Positions 1 to 7,221 of a stretch of 35,987 nucleotides of DNA are shown one piece after another. Location: the NCBI GenBank assembly GCA_012519565.1, contig JAAYPX010000007.1, forward strand, positions 1 to 35,987. The letters run 5' to 3'. This DNA is from Clostridiales bacterium (GTDB lineage Bacteria; Bacillota; Clostridia; Lachnospirales; Lachnospiraceae). Every line of letters starts with the position of its first letter. Within the stretch, counting starts at the first letter, position 1. A program made the position numbers and the translations under genes. A model generated the notes under the pieces. The model was given only the letters and a program-made list of their open reading frames with translations. It did no database searches and had not been told where the DNA came from.

Positions 1-1
1 C

Positions 2-91
2 AAGGATATTGATGAGGTCAAGGATATTGATAATGCCGAGGATATTGATAATGCCGAGGATATTGATAATGCCGAGGATATTGATAATATC
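2..91 (+). repeat. 18-bp tandem repeat coding for an acidic DIDNAE-type repeat
   Basis: Five consecutive 18-bp units of the form GAGGATATTGATAATGCC run from the window edge. The first two begin AAG, and the first and fifth differ in the last codons. A degenerate partial copy (GAGGATAATGCTATC) follows. The repeat is in frame with the downstream hydrolase and encodes K/E-D-I-D-N-A. More copies may lie upstream of the window. Confidence 0.9.
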
Positions 92-1093
92 GAGGATAAT
101 GCTATCGAAAATGATAATGACCATCTTATCCAAGAGAGGCTTTCATCAGCTACTAATGATTTGGAGGAAGAGAAATCCAAATACTCTAACATCGGAATAT
201 CCATAGCCAATTCCTATTTAAACATCCGGGAAAAGGCAACTACTGAGAGTAATGTACTAGGCAAACTATACCGGGATTCTGTTGCAAGGATTATAAATAC
301 CGAAGGGGATTGGTACTATATTGAATCAGGCAGCGTCAAAGGTTATGTTAGCTCTGACTATATTAAAACCGGATTGACTGATGATGAATTAATTAAAAAG
401 TACGGTTCCCAGTATATTCAAGTCAAATGCAATGGTTTAAATGTTAGAGAAGAGCCAGATACTGAATCAAAGAGAAGGACTGTGATTTATCTAGATGAAA
501 CCTATCCTGTAGTGGAATTATTAGAGGACTGGGTAAAGATAAATATAGAAGATGATAATGTAATTGGTTATGTAAGTAGAGAATATGTTGATTTAATAAT
601 CGATTTTCCCCAGGCCATATCTAAGGAAGAGGAAGCTGAACTACAACGCTTAGAGGAAGAAAAAAAAAGAAAAAAGGAAACTTCCATAAAATATGGAGAC
701 GAAGTTAAATATACCCAGGAAGAACTAAAATTATTGGCTTGCCTTGTCCATGCTGAGGCTGGTAACCAAAGTTATGAAGGTAAATTAGCTGTAGCCAATG
801 TTGTATTAAACAGGGTAAAATCAAAAAAATATCCCAATAGCATAAAGGAAGTTATCTACCAAGCGGGTCAGTTTGCCGTGGCAACCAGTGGTTCCTTAGA
901 AAAACAATTGGCCAAATATGACAATTATAATTCCACATCTCAGAAACTATCAATAAAAGCAGCAAAAGCAGCCCTAGAGGGTGCTAATAACATAAAAGCA
1001 AGACTATACTTTAATTCATATAAATCTGCAGTAAAAAAAGGATACGGCGATAAGCCCAATGCCGTAAAAATAGGCGACCAACTTTTTTGGTAA
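2..1093 (+). CDS. SH3-domain / SleB-type cell wall hydrolase, 5' end outside window
   Basis: The reading frame is open from base 2, so the ORF-track start at 161 (a TTG, inside the gene) is artificial; 363 residues are visible. Order of parts: an acidic repeat (about 1-35), two bacterial SH3 domains (about 68-123, with YLNIREKATT, and 138-198, with GLNVREEPDT), a charged EEEAELQRLEEEKKRKK linker likely to be coiled coil, and a C-terminal Hydrolase_2 (SleB/CwlJ) domain from about 243. That domain contains LVHAEAGNQSYEGKLAVANV, where the Glu of HAEA is the likely catalytic residue. SH3 domains in this setting usually bind peptidoglycan. The product is therefore probably a secreted peptidoglycan hydrolase for spore germination or wall remodelling. 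The signal peptide would lie upstream and cannot be seen. A strong hairpin terminator follows 12 bp after the stop. Confidence 0.88.
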   Translation, partial: KDIDEVKDIDNAEDIDNAEDIDNAEDIDNIEDNAIENDNDHLIQERLSSATNDLEEEKSKYSNIGISIANSYLNIREKATTESNVLGKLYRDSVARIINTEGDWYYIESGSVKGYVSSDYIKTGLTDDELIKKYGSQYIQVKCNGLNVREEPDTESKRRTVIYLDETYPVVELLEDWVKINIEDDNVIGYVSREYVDLIIDFPQAISKEEEAELQRLEEEKKRKKETSIKYGDEVKYTQEELKLLACLVHAEAGNQSYEGKLAVANVVLNRVKSKKYPNSIKEVIYQAGQFAVATSGSLEKQLAKYDNYNSTSQKLSIKAAKAALEGANNIKARLYFNSYKSAVKKGYGDKPNAVKIGDQLFW

Positions 1094-1105
1094 GTTTATA
1101 TAAGA

Positions 1106-1165
1106 AGGCCCTTGCAAAATTAATCTGAGTATACAGATATACTCTTTTATATTTTGCAAGGGCCT
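1106..1165. terminator. Bidirectional terminator with a second hairpin in its loop
   Basis: Perfect 15-bp arms AGGCCCTTGCAAAAT (1106-1120) and ATTTTGCAAGGGCCT (1151-1165) enclose a further perfect 7-bp hairpin, GAGTATA/TATACTC (1127-1133 and 1138-1144). It lies between the convergent hydrolase and phosphofructokinase genes, with T-rich flanks on both sides, so it probably ends both transcripts. Confidence 0.85.
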
Positions 1166-1193
1166 CTTTATCTTATTCTAGAACAATCTTATT

Positions 1194-2414
1194 CTAGAAC
1201 AGCGATATATGTTTTGGAATTCCATTCTCATATCTATGTTGTAATTCTCCCTGTATTAAAGGCTTCATATAGGTAATTAGCTCTTCTGTTACATCATTGC
1301 CTGATGGAGAAATCCATTCAATAGGAACCTTCTTCTCATGATTGGCAACTTGCTCCACCGGAACAGATATATATTCTACAGAATAAGGATTATTACTAAC
1401 CCTTTGAATCGCAGCCATCATACCACTTTCACCATCTAAAGCACATCTTAAGGCCTTTTCTCCAAGCATGCAGGATTCCTTAATATCAGTCAGACTAGCC
1501 ACATGGGATGCTGCCCTTTGCATGATATTAAATTCTACTGAACGGACCTTACATCCGATTTCTTTCCGTACAAGATACTCTAAAACTTTACCAGCTCCAG
1601 CTATATATTTATGACCAAAGCTATCTACCTCTCCACTGGAGTTTTGATCAGAGACATAACTACCATCACTGTATTTAATCCCTTCACTTAATGTAACCAG
1701 AACATTCTTCTTCTTTTTCATAACTTCTTTTACATCAGCTATAAATCTTTCATTACTAAATTCTTTTTCACAAAGATATATTAAATCCGGTCCTTCTGCT
1801 CCATTTAATCTAGACAGTGCAGAAGCGGCAGTTAACCAGCCGGCATTCCTTCCCATAATTTCTACTATAGTAACAGCAGGAAGATCATATACATCTATAT
1901 CTTTTTTTATTTCAGCTATTGTAGTTGCAATATATTTTGCAGCTGAGCCAAATCCAGGACAATGATCAGTTAAATTTAAATCATTATCGATAGTCTTAGG
2001 GGCTCCTACAACCCTTATATCATAATTATTAAATTTAAAGTACTCATTTAATTTATAAACGGTGTCCATAGAGTCGTTTCCGCCGATATAAATAAAGTAT
2101 TTAATATGATATTTGGTAAATATCTCATATATTTTCTTATATTCACTATCATCGTCTTTCCAATTAGATAATTTATGCCTACAGCTTCCTAGGGCTGATG
2201 CAGGTGTGTTTTTTAATAACTCTAATGCGTCTAGATTCTTAGCAACTTTACTTAAATCGATTAATTCATCAGATATGACACCGTTGATACCATGTTTCGC
2301 TCCATAAACCTTATCAATTTGGTTAGTGACTTGAATTCCTTGTAACACTCCGGCCAAGGTTGCATTAATGGCAGCCGTTGGACCACCAGATTGTGCTACT
2401 AATAAATTATTCAT
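1194..2414 (-). CDS. pfp: Pyrophosphate-dependent 6-phosphofructokinase
   Basis: This cytoplasmic glycolytic enzyme interconverts fructose 6-phosphate and fructose 1,6-bisphosphate. The N-terminus (LLVAQSGGPTAAIN) and the length of 406 residues fit the phosphofructokinase family. Two positions indicate PPi rather than ATP as phosphoryl donor. GGNDS (111-115) has Asp where ATP enzymes have Gly in GGDGS, and PKTIDND (139-145) has Lys where ATP enzymes have Gly in PGTIDND. MGRNAGW (near 190) is also typical of the PPi group. AAGGAG precedes the ATG by about 8 nt. A good sigma-A promoter lies upstream, so it can be expressed independently of the ABC operon behind it. PPi use is known from saccharolytic clostridia and saves ATP. 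Donor choice is inferred from residues only. Confidence 0.93.
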   Translation of the reverse strand: MNNLLVAQSGGPTAAINATLAGVLQGIQVTNQIDKVYGAKHGINGVISDELIDLSKVAKNLDALELLKNTPASALGSCRHKLSNWKDDDSEYKKIYEIFTKYHIKYFIYIGGNDSMDTVYKLNEYFKFNNYDIRVVGAPKTIDNDLNLTDHCPGFGSAAKYIATTIAEIKKDIDVYDLPAVTIVEIMGRNAGWLTAASALSRLNGAEGPDLIYLCEKEFSNERFIADVKEVMKKKKNVLVTLSEGIKYSDGSYVSDQNSSGEVDSFGHKYIAGAGKVLEYLVRKEIGCKVRSVEFNIMQRAASHVASLTDIKESCMLGEKALRCALDGESGMMAAIQRVSNNPYSVEYISVPVEQVANHEKKVPIEWISPSGNDVTEELITYMKPLIQGELQHRYENGIPKHISLF

Positions 2415-2450
2415 CTTAATTTCTCCTTTATATCGGTATTATACTTATGG

Positions 2451-2479
2451 ATTCTATATGCTGAAATAAAAAGTGTCAA
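2451..2479 (-). promoter_or_regulatory. Sigma-A promoter for pfp
   Basis: On the minus strand TTGACA (2474-2479) and TAGAAT (2451-2456) are separated by exactly 17 bp. The site is about 37 bp upstream of the pfp ATG. No clear terminator separates it from the ABC operon upstream, so read-through is also possible. Confidence 0.7.
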
Positions 2480-2521
2480 CCAATTTTTGACTAAAAGATA
2501 ATATTGTCACTATATCGTGCA

Positions 2522-3295
2522 TCAATTTCCACATTCTATGCTTATTTCATTAAACTTTTCCAGTATATCATCTATACTCAAATACTTCTTTTTCTCTGAA
2601 TCACAATCGATAACTATCTCTCCTTGGTGCATCATTATCAGCCTGTTGCCGTACTCCACCGCATATCGAAGATTATGGGTTACCATAATTGTTGTCAGCT
2701 TCTTCTCTGTTACAATCTTATCTGTTAGCTCCATTATTAAATCTGCAGTTTTAGGATCCAATGCCGCCGTATGTTCATCTAAAATCAAAAACTCTATAGG
2801 TGTCATGGTTGCCATAACTAGGGCCATGGCCTGTCTTTGTCCCCCGGATAAAGATCCAACCATAACATCCAACTTATCTTCCAATCCTAGGTTCAAAGCC
2901 CGAAGACAATCCCTATAATAATCAATCCGATTTTTATTGGTCCCCCTTAGAAGATTAAAAGATTTACCCTTGTTGTCGGCTAATGACATATTTTCCAGTA
3001 TCGTCATATTAGGGCAAGTTCCCATAGCAGGATTTTGATATACTCGGCCTATCTTTTTAAGCCGCTTATACTCCTGCCTATGGGTAATATCCTCATCATT
3101 CATAAGAATTCGACCTCGATCTAGAGGAATACTTCCGCATATAAGATTTAACATTGAGGTTTTACCAGAACCATTGCTACCAACTACTGAAACAAACTCT
3201 CTATCTTTAATAATAAAATTAAAATTATTAAACAGGCACATCTCATTAACCGTTCCTGGATTATAATATTTATTGATACTTTCCATCCTAAGCAT
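2522..3295 (-). CDS. trpZ: Tryptophan-type ABC importer, ATP-binding subunit
   Basis: The protein has 257 residues with a complete ABC ATPase motif set: Walker A GSNGSGKT (39-46), signature LSGGQRQAM (149-157), Walker B FLILDEHTAALD (169-180) and a switch His in MVTHN. It should power uptake on the cytoplasmic face together with the permease encoded directly upstream. Its ATG overlaps the permease stop by 8 nt, which suggests translational coupling. DEHTAALD, with His after DE in place of the usual Pro, is a small departure from the common DEPT form. The substrate is assigned from the T-box in front of the operon, not from this protein. The family (partners of PF04392 binding proteins) also includes transporters of unknown substrate. 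Confidence 0.85.
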   Translation of the reverse strand: MLRMESINKYYNPGTVNEMCLFNNFNFIIKDREFVSVVGSNGSGKTSMLNLICGSIPLDRGRILMNDEDITHRQEYKRLKKIGRVYQNPAMGTCPNMTILENMSLADNKGKSFNLLRGTNKNRIDYYRDCLRALNLGLEDKLDVMVGSLSGGQRQAMALVMATMTPIEFLILDEHTAALDPKTADLIMELTDKIVTEKKLTTIMVTHNLRYAVEYGNRLIMMHQGEIVIDCDSEKKKYLSIDDILEKFNEISIECGN

Positions 3296-4199
3296 TAGAC
3301 TTCACCTTCCTTTTCCTATCCTTGCTGATAACCAGAATAAACAAGAACAACGATGCCATTATCAACTTAAGATCCGAAGGATTTAATCCTATGAAAATTG
3401 CTATGGCAACACATAATTTATATAAAACCGCTCCTATAATAACAGCTGTAGTTGTTTTCAGCCAGGTGTTTCTTTTGAAAAGATTTATACCAATTATTAC
3501 ACTGGCTAAACCAATAGTAATGGTTCCCGTTCCTGATGAAATCTCAAAATAACCAACCTTTTGAGCATACACACTACCTGATAATGCTACAAAGGCATTC
3601 GCAATGGAAAGACCAATAATTTTTACCACGCCTTTATCTTTAGCCAAAGATGTAACTAATGTATCATTGTCCCCTGCTGCTCTAAGGAGATAGCCTGATT
3701 TTGTATTTAGATAAAAATCAAGAAGAAGCTTCATTATAATAACAATAACTAATGATATTATAGCTATTTGATAATCCTGCAAAATTGGTGGGAACAACTT
3801 TTTTATTATATCATTTCTAAAAATAGTATCCTGCATGAAAAACGGTAAATTAGCTCGTCCAGCAATTCTTAAATTAATAGAATATAATGCTGTCATCATG
3901 ATTATTCCAGCAAACAAATCCCTTACTTTTAATTTAACATGAATAAGACCAGTTATCATACCTGCTAAAGCACCAACTAAGAAGGATATGAAAAGGGTTG
4001 CCACAGGATTGACTCCTGACACTATTAATATGGCCGTAACAGCCCCTCCCAGGGGAAAGGTCCCATCTACAGACAAATCGGGAAAATCTAATATCCTATA
4101 AGTAATATAAATTCCCAATGCCATAATTGCATATGCAAACCCTTCCTCTAAAGTACCAACTAAAATCGTTTCTAATGTATCCCAAAGATTAACCAACAT
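3288..4199 (-). CDS. trpY: Tryptophan-type ABC importer, permease subunit
   Basis: This hydrophobic protein of 303 residues has about eight or nine predicted membrane segments. The N-terminal block YRILDFPDLSVDGTFPLGGA is characteristic of permeases that pair with PF04392 (TrpX-like) binding proteins and resemble the branched-chain amino-acid permease family (BPD_transp_2). It forms the membrane channel of the importer. It ends in a basic cytoplasmic tail (KDRKRKVKSNA) that overlaps the ATPase start. An A/G-rich Shine-Dalgarno site (GGGAGG) precedes the ATG. It lies in one transcript with the lipoprotein upstream (91-bp gap, no terminator seen) and the ATPase downstream. Substrate identity rests on the T-box specifier. 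Confidence 0.85.
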   Translation of the reverse strand: MLVNLWDTLETILVGTLEEGFAYAIMALGIYITYRILDFPDLSVDGTFPLGGAVTAILIVSGVNPVATLFISFLVGALAGMITGLIHVKLKVRDLFAGIIMMTALYSINLRIAGRANLPFFMQDTIFRNDIIKKLFPPILQDYQIAIISLVIVIIMKLLLDFYLNTKSGYLLRAAGDNDTLVTSLAKDKGVVKIIGLSIANAFVALSGSVYAQKVGYFEISSGTGTITIGLASVIIGINLFKRNTWLKTTTAVIIGAVLYKLCVAIAIFIGLNPSDLKLIMASLFLFILVISKDRKRKVKSNA

Positions 4200-4290
4200 A
4201 CTTTTCTTATCCCTCCCAGGTATTAAACCTATACTTTACTTTGGCAGATATAATATATCAGCCCCTTGAATTATATCATAGCATAAAACA

Positions 4291-5283
4291 CTAGTCAGAA
4301 ATCTCATCAAACATCTCAACCGCATTGGCAACTAGATCCTCAGGTAACTCAATACCCAGTTTCTCTGCAACAGCAGTATTACCATAAAAAGATGCAGCTT
4401 CAATAACTTCAAACTTCATTTCACTGGCCTTTGCCTCACCTTTTAAAATCTTAGCTGCCATCTTCCCTGTCTGTATTCCCAGTTCATAATAATCAAGTCC
4501 CATAGCAGCCAGACAACCTATCTTTACTTGTTCCACTTCGCTACCAAACACCGGTATATTCTTGCTAAATGCCTTCTCTAATATTATTGGTAATGCGCTA
4601 ACTACTGTATTATCTGTTAGGTTGGAAATAACATCCACCTTTCCCAGGATATTATCCGTAGCTAAAGGTATGTCCGCCTGAACAGTTACACCACTTTCTA
4701 TTATCTCAAAGCCATATTTTGGCCCTAATTCCTTATATACTTCAATAGCCGATACGGAATTAACTTCACTGGTACTATATAGAATACCTATTTTCTTAGC
4801 CTCTGGCAATATCTGACGAATCATCATCAGCTGTTCTTCAATAGGAAGTTTATCACTGGTTCCAGTAATATTGCCTGTAGGTGTACCATCTTCATTAGCT
4901 AATTGAGCCAAAACAGGATCTGTAATCGCTGTATAAACCACTGGTAAATCTATATCTCGGGTTGCTCCATATGCACTTTGAGTTATAGGTGTGGCAATTG
5001 TAGCAATCATATCTACTTTCTTAGCTACAAAGTTAGTAATAATCTGATTGGCCAAATCAGTATCGGCTTGGGCATTATGAAAGTCAATTGATAGATTTTC
5101 TCCCTCTACAAAACATTCCTCTGCAAGACCTGCTATGAAGCCTTCCCTACAATTATCCAGAGAACCATGTTCTGCAAACTGTCCGATACCTATAGTCACC
5201 GTTCCTTCTTTTGACTTTTGACAACCTGTTAAAGTACTTAAGGTTAAAGTTAAAATTCCAATTACCAGTAAAAATTTCTTCAT
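4291..5283 (-). CDS. trpX: Tryptophan-type ABC importer, substrate-binding lipoprotein (PF04392 family)
   Basis: The 330 residues begin with a lipoprotein signal peptide: MKKF, a hydrophobic core, then lipobox LTGC with Cys21 as the lipidation site. The mature part matches the two-lobed ABC_sub_bind family, with TVTIGIGQFAEHGSLDNCREGF at its start, ATPITQSA, PVVYTAITDP and a C-terminal ALGLDYYELG-like block. It is the first gene of a lipoprotein-permease-ATPase operon and should capture the ligand outside the membrane. A T-box riboswitch with a UGG specifier controls the operon, so tryptophan is the likely ligand. Related trpXYZ operons in streptococci carry the same regulation. GGGAGG lies just upstream of the ATG. 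Direct evidence for ligand specificity is absent. Confidence 0.87.
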   Translation of the reverse strand: MKKFLLVIGILTLTLSTLTGCQKSKEGTVTIGIGQFAEHGSLDNCREGFIAGLAEECFVEGENLSIDFHNAQADTDLANQIITNFVAKKVDMIATIATPITQSAYGATRDIDLPVVYTAITDPVLAQLANEDGTPTGNITGTSDKLPIEEQLMMIRQILPEAKKIGILYSTSEVNSVSAIEVYKELGPKYGFEIIESGVTVQADIPLATDNILGKVDVISNLTDNTVVSALPIILEKAFSKNIPVFGSEVEQVKIGCLAAMGLDYYELGIQTGKMAAKILKGEAKASEMKFEVIEAASFYGNTAVAEKLGIELPEDLVANAVEMFDEISD

Positions 5284-5315
5284 AGAATAATCCTCCCTTT
5301 TATATGTTTTATTTT

Positions 5316-5353
5316 TATATTTTATCTTTATATTTTATCTTTATATTTATATG
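5316..5353. repeat. 13-bp AT-only tandem repeat in the leader between T-box and trpX
   Basis: TATATTTTATCTT occurs exactly twice in tandem (5316-5328, 5329-5341) and continues as a degenerate third copy. It lies between the T-box terminator and the trpX start. It is probably a replication-slippage tract; no function is evident. Confidence 0.6.
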
Positions 5354-5434
5354 ATTTTTATATATCCTATTTTTATTCTTGGGTCCTATCCTAGTGTAGA
5401 AGCTAATTTATATACAATAAAAGGTAATAAAAAA

Positions 5435-5716
5435 GTCTCAAGTAACATTATACTTGAGACGAATAATAATCCGCGGTACCACTCAATTTGACTAAGCCAA
5501 TTTATCTGACTTAGACCACTCTTTCATATACTAACATATATGCCATATATATATAACGGTTATGGATTCCGTCAACGCCTACTATTACTTCGGGTTGCCC
5601 TCAAAAGCCCATTCAGCTTATAATCATATCGCTTCCCACCTACCAGCGACTCTCTGAAATGTTATTATTAAGCTTACTCCTCTTTCTCAACGGTTTAGCA
5701 TATTAACTTGTTAATT
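5435..5716 (-). ncRNA. T-box riboswitch (tRNA-Trp sensing) controlling the trpXYZ-type importer
   Basis: Read on the minus strand, all main T-box parts are present. Stem I closes with GTTG/CAAC and carries a specifier loop formed by AGTA on the 5' side and GAA on the 3' side. GAA is followed at once by the codon TGG (5609-5611, tryptophan) and a purine. The AGAGAG and GGTGGGAAGCG segments form the upper stem I. The conserved T-box GAGTGGTACCGCGG lies at 5471-5484. The terminator is GTCTCAAGTA/TACTTGAGAC (5435-5444, 5451-5460) followed by a run of T. Uncharged tRNA-Trp should stabilise the antiterminator and switch on the importer. The 5' end is inferred from the promoter. Confidence 0.93.
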
Positions 5717-5722
5717 TACTAA

Positions 5723-5751
5723 ATAATAATACAAGGTCTATCAATTGTCAA
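5723..5751 (-). promoter_or_regulatory. Sigma-A promoter of the T-box / trpXYZ-type operon
   Basis: On the minus strand TTGACA (5746-5751) and TATTAT (5723-5728) are separated by 17 bp. The predicted transcription start, near 5716, lies just before stem I of the T-box. Confidence 0.8.
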
Positions 5752-5776
5752 CCATAAAATAAAATTCTTTATAAAA

Positions 5777-5806
5777 TGGTTGTCGCGGAATTGACTGCGA
5801 CAACCA
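5777..5806 (-). terminator. Terminator of the cotJABC operon
   Basis: Perfect 10-bp arms TGGTTGTCGC (5777-5786) and GCGACAACCA (5797-5806) with a 10-nt loop lie 9 bp beyond the cotJC stop. The minus-strand tail ATTTTATAAAG is T-rich but not a pure run. Confidence 0.75.
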
Positions 5807-5815
5807 AATAACCTC

Positions 5816-6430
5816 TTATTTACATGGCGCTTTATCAAAGGATGGATTAAAGGCATAGAAATTCTTAGAATCCAGTTCATCCTGTATCATTCTTAATGCT
5901 TCACCAAATCTTTGGAAATGTACAATTTCCCTTTCCCTTAGGAATCTAATAGGATCGCAAACTTCTTGATCATGAACCAACCTAAGAATATTATCATAGG
6001 TGGTTCTTGCTTTCTGTTCTGCTGCCATATCTTCAATAAGATCTGTAATAGGATCACCTTTACTCTGGTAATATGATGCAGTAAATGGAGTTCCAGAAGC
6101 AGCCACATGATATAGACCTAATGTATGGTCAACATAGTATTTGTCAAATCCACTTTCAACAATTTGTTGAGGGGATAGGTCCCTAGTTAATTGATGAACG
6201 ATAGCACCAATCATTTCCATGTGCCCCAGTTCTTCTGTTCCAATATCTAGTAAAAGTCCAGCCACCTTACGATTAGTAGTACTCATTGAATACATCTGTG
6301 AAATATATCGCATAGAAGCTGCAAGTTCGCCGTCGGGCCCGCCAAACTGACTTATTATTACCTGCGCCAATTTAGGGTTACATTGTGTGATATTTACAGG
6401 GTGTTGTAATCTTCTTTCATAACTCCACAT
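5816..6430 (-). CDS. cotJC: Spore coat protein CotJC, manganese-catalase family
   Basis: The 204-residue protein starts MWSYERRLQHPVNI and is close to CotJC in length and order. It has a ferritin-like di-metal helical bundle. Likely metal ligands are Glu35 (GELAAS), Glu66/67 and His70 (EELGHMEM), Glu138 (MAAEQKAR) and His171 (EREIVHFQRF), which match the Mn-catalase pattern. It is expected in the inner spore coat and may detoxify peroxide; catalase activity is inferred from family membership. It is the last gene of cotJABC, starting 3 bp after the cotJB stop, and is followed by a hairpin terminator. Its presence is one of the clearest signs that this organism sporulates. Confidence 0.95.
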   Translation of the reverse strand: MWSYERRLQHPVNITQCNPKLAQVIISQFGGPDGELAASMRYISQMYSMSTTNRKVAGLLLDIGTEELGHMEMIGAIVHQLTRDLSPQQIVESGFDKYYVDHTLGLYHVAASGTPFTASYYQSKGDPITDLIEDMAAEQKARTTYDNILRLVHDQEVCDPIRFLREREIVHFQRFGEALRMIQDELDSKNFYAFNPSFDKAPCK

Positions 6431-6433
6431 ACA

Positions 6434-6691
6434 CTAGCACCTACCTTCCCATGGCCATGGATCTCTAACCCATTCCCATTTATTTTCCGAATCTACCATA
6501 TAACTATTCATCGGCCCATAGCACTTTGTATACTCTTCAACCGCTTCATTTCTAATCCTATCCATCCTCTTCCAATACTCTAAAGCTGCCTGGTCAGTGG
6601 GATGTGTATCAAGGAATAGTCTTAGGTCATCCAGTACAAAACTGGTAGCCGTAATACATGCAAATAATTTGTCTTTATTTTTATCATCCAT
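6434..6691 (-). CDS. cotJB: Spore coat protein CotJB
   Basis: The protein has 85 residues and is of CotJB type. It is mostly helical, with FVLDDLRLFLDTHP, YWKRMDRIRNEAVEEY and a conserved aromatic end, WEWVRDPWPWEGRC, typical of the family. CotJB is a small coat component encoded with CotJA and CotJC; its biochemical role is not known. It begins 1 bp after the cotJA stop and ends 3 bp before cotJC, so the three are almost certainly co-translated. No signal peptide or membrane segment is present, which fits assembly in the mother-cell cytoplasm onto the forespore. Confidence 0.93.
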   Translation of the reverse strand: MDDKNKDKLFACITATSFVLDDLRLFLDTHPTDQAALEYWKRMDRIRNEAVEEYTKCYGPMNSYMVDSENKWEWVRDPWPWEGRC

Positions 6692-6692
6692 A

Positions 6693-6992
6693 CTACCTAC
6701 AGCTCCTTCCTAGAAATTCTAAATTTAAATCCTTAAATAAAGTACCATTAGCCAAGGCCACGAACTCGTTTTCATACAGGTTCTCAAATTTTTGCCAAGG
6801 CACATAGCACATTCCTAATGGGAACCTATCGAAATCTTTTTTTCCGCAATCTCTGTCATCATAATTATCTCTTCCACATGATCGTCCCAAATCATAATCA
6901 TTATCGCAGCTAACATTTTTTTGCTTATATGGAGGAACGTTACGGCCACGACCATAGTTGGCCATATTACCACGATACATCCGTCTATCCAT
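6693..6992 (-). CDS. cotJA: Spore coat protein CotJA with a long Arg/Asp/Cys-rich N-terminus
   Basis: The C-terminal half of this 99-residue protein (about 57-96) has the CotJA pattern: FPLGMCYVPWQKFENLY, then ALANGTLFKDLNLEFLG. The N-terminal 55 residues are unusual, rich in Arg, Tyr, Asn, Asp and Gly, with three Cys (SCDND, SCGRD, DCGKK). This low-complexity region resembles coat or crust proteins and could allow disulfide or tyrosine cross-linking; that is inference. AAAGGAG precedes the ATG at a good distance. It is the first gene of cotJABC and the longer ORF in another frame over it is a shadow. A possible mother-cell sigma promoter lies about 50 bp upstream. Confidence 0.9.
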   Translation of the reverse strand: MDRRMYRGNMANYGRGRNVPPYKQKNVSCDNDYDLGRSCGRDNYDDRDCGKKDFDRFPLGMCYVPWQKFENLYENEFVALANGTLFKDLNLEFLGRSCR

Positions 6993-7045
6993 AAATGATC
7001 TCCTTTCCTATACTTATAGCAACCCCTGTGCTTTATTGTTCTATA

Positions 7046-7072
7046 TATATTATGAATCAAGACTAAATCAGT
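7046..7072 (-). promoter_or_regulatory. Possible mother-cell sporulation promoter for cotJABC
   Basis: Minus-strand CATAATATA (7046-7054) fits the sigma-K -10 form CATANNNTA, with AC 16 bp upstream (7071-7072). It also matches six of eight bases of the sigma-E -10. In Bacillus cotJABC is sigma-E dependent, but no good sigma-E -35 is visible here, so the sigma factor is uncertain. Confidence 0.35.
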
Positions 7073-7153
7073 GCCTGTTCCTTTACAAAGAAAGTCCTAA
7101 AATGTATTCTTATATGTGATTTTAAGATATAAAGGTTTTATCCAAGCTAATGA

Positions 7154-7182
7154 TTGACATTAAAATCTGAATAATGTAATAT
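7154..7182 (+). promoter_or_regulatory. Candidate sigma-A promoter for the lipid kinase gene
   Basis: TTGACA (7154-7159) and TAATAT (7177-7182) are separated by 17 bp, about 40 bp before the start codon. The -35 is perfect and the -10 weak. Confidence 0.55.
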
Positions 7183-7221
7183 TTAATTACAACTTATAGT
7201 TTTAATAACAAGGGAGAATGT

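Noticed and set aside
2-91. Short direct repeats as a possible CRISPR array
   Set aside because: Units are contiguous with no spacers and are in a coding frame.
9-206. Track ORF with an ILIMPR repeat at the window start
   Set aside because: It is an out-of-frame reading of the 18-bp repeat; the acidic frame joins to the hydrolase.
2517-2918. Plus-strand ORF over the ABC ATPase gene
   Set aside because: It is a shadow of a gene with all ABC motifs; no Shine-Dalgarno site.
6815-7060. Minus-strand ORF over cotJA
   Set aside because: It lies in another frame over cotJA, has no family features, and does not use the AAAGGAG that serves cotJA.
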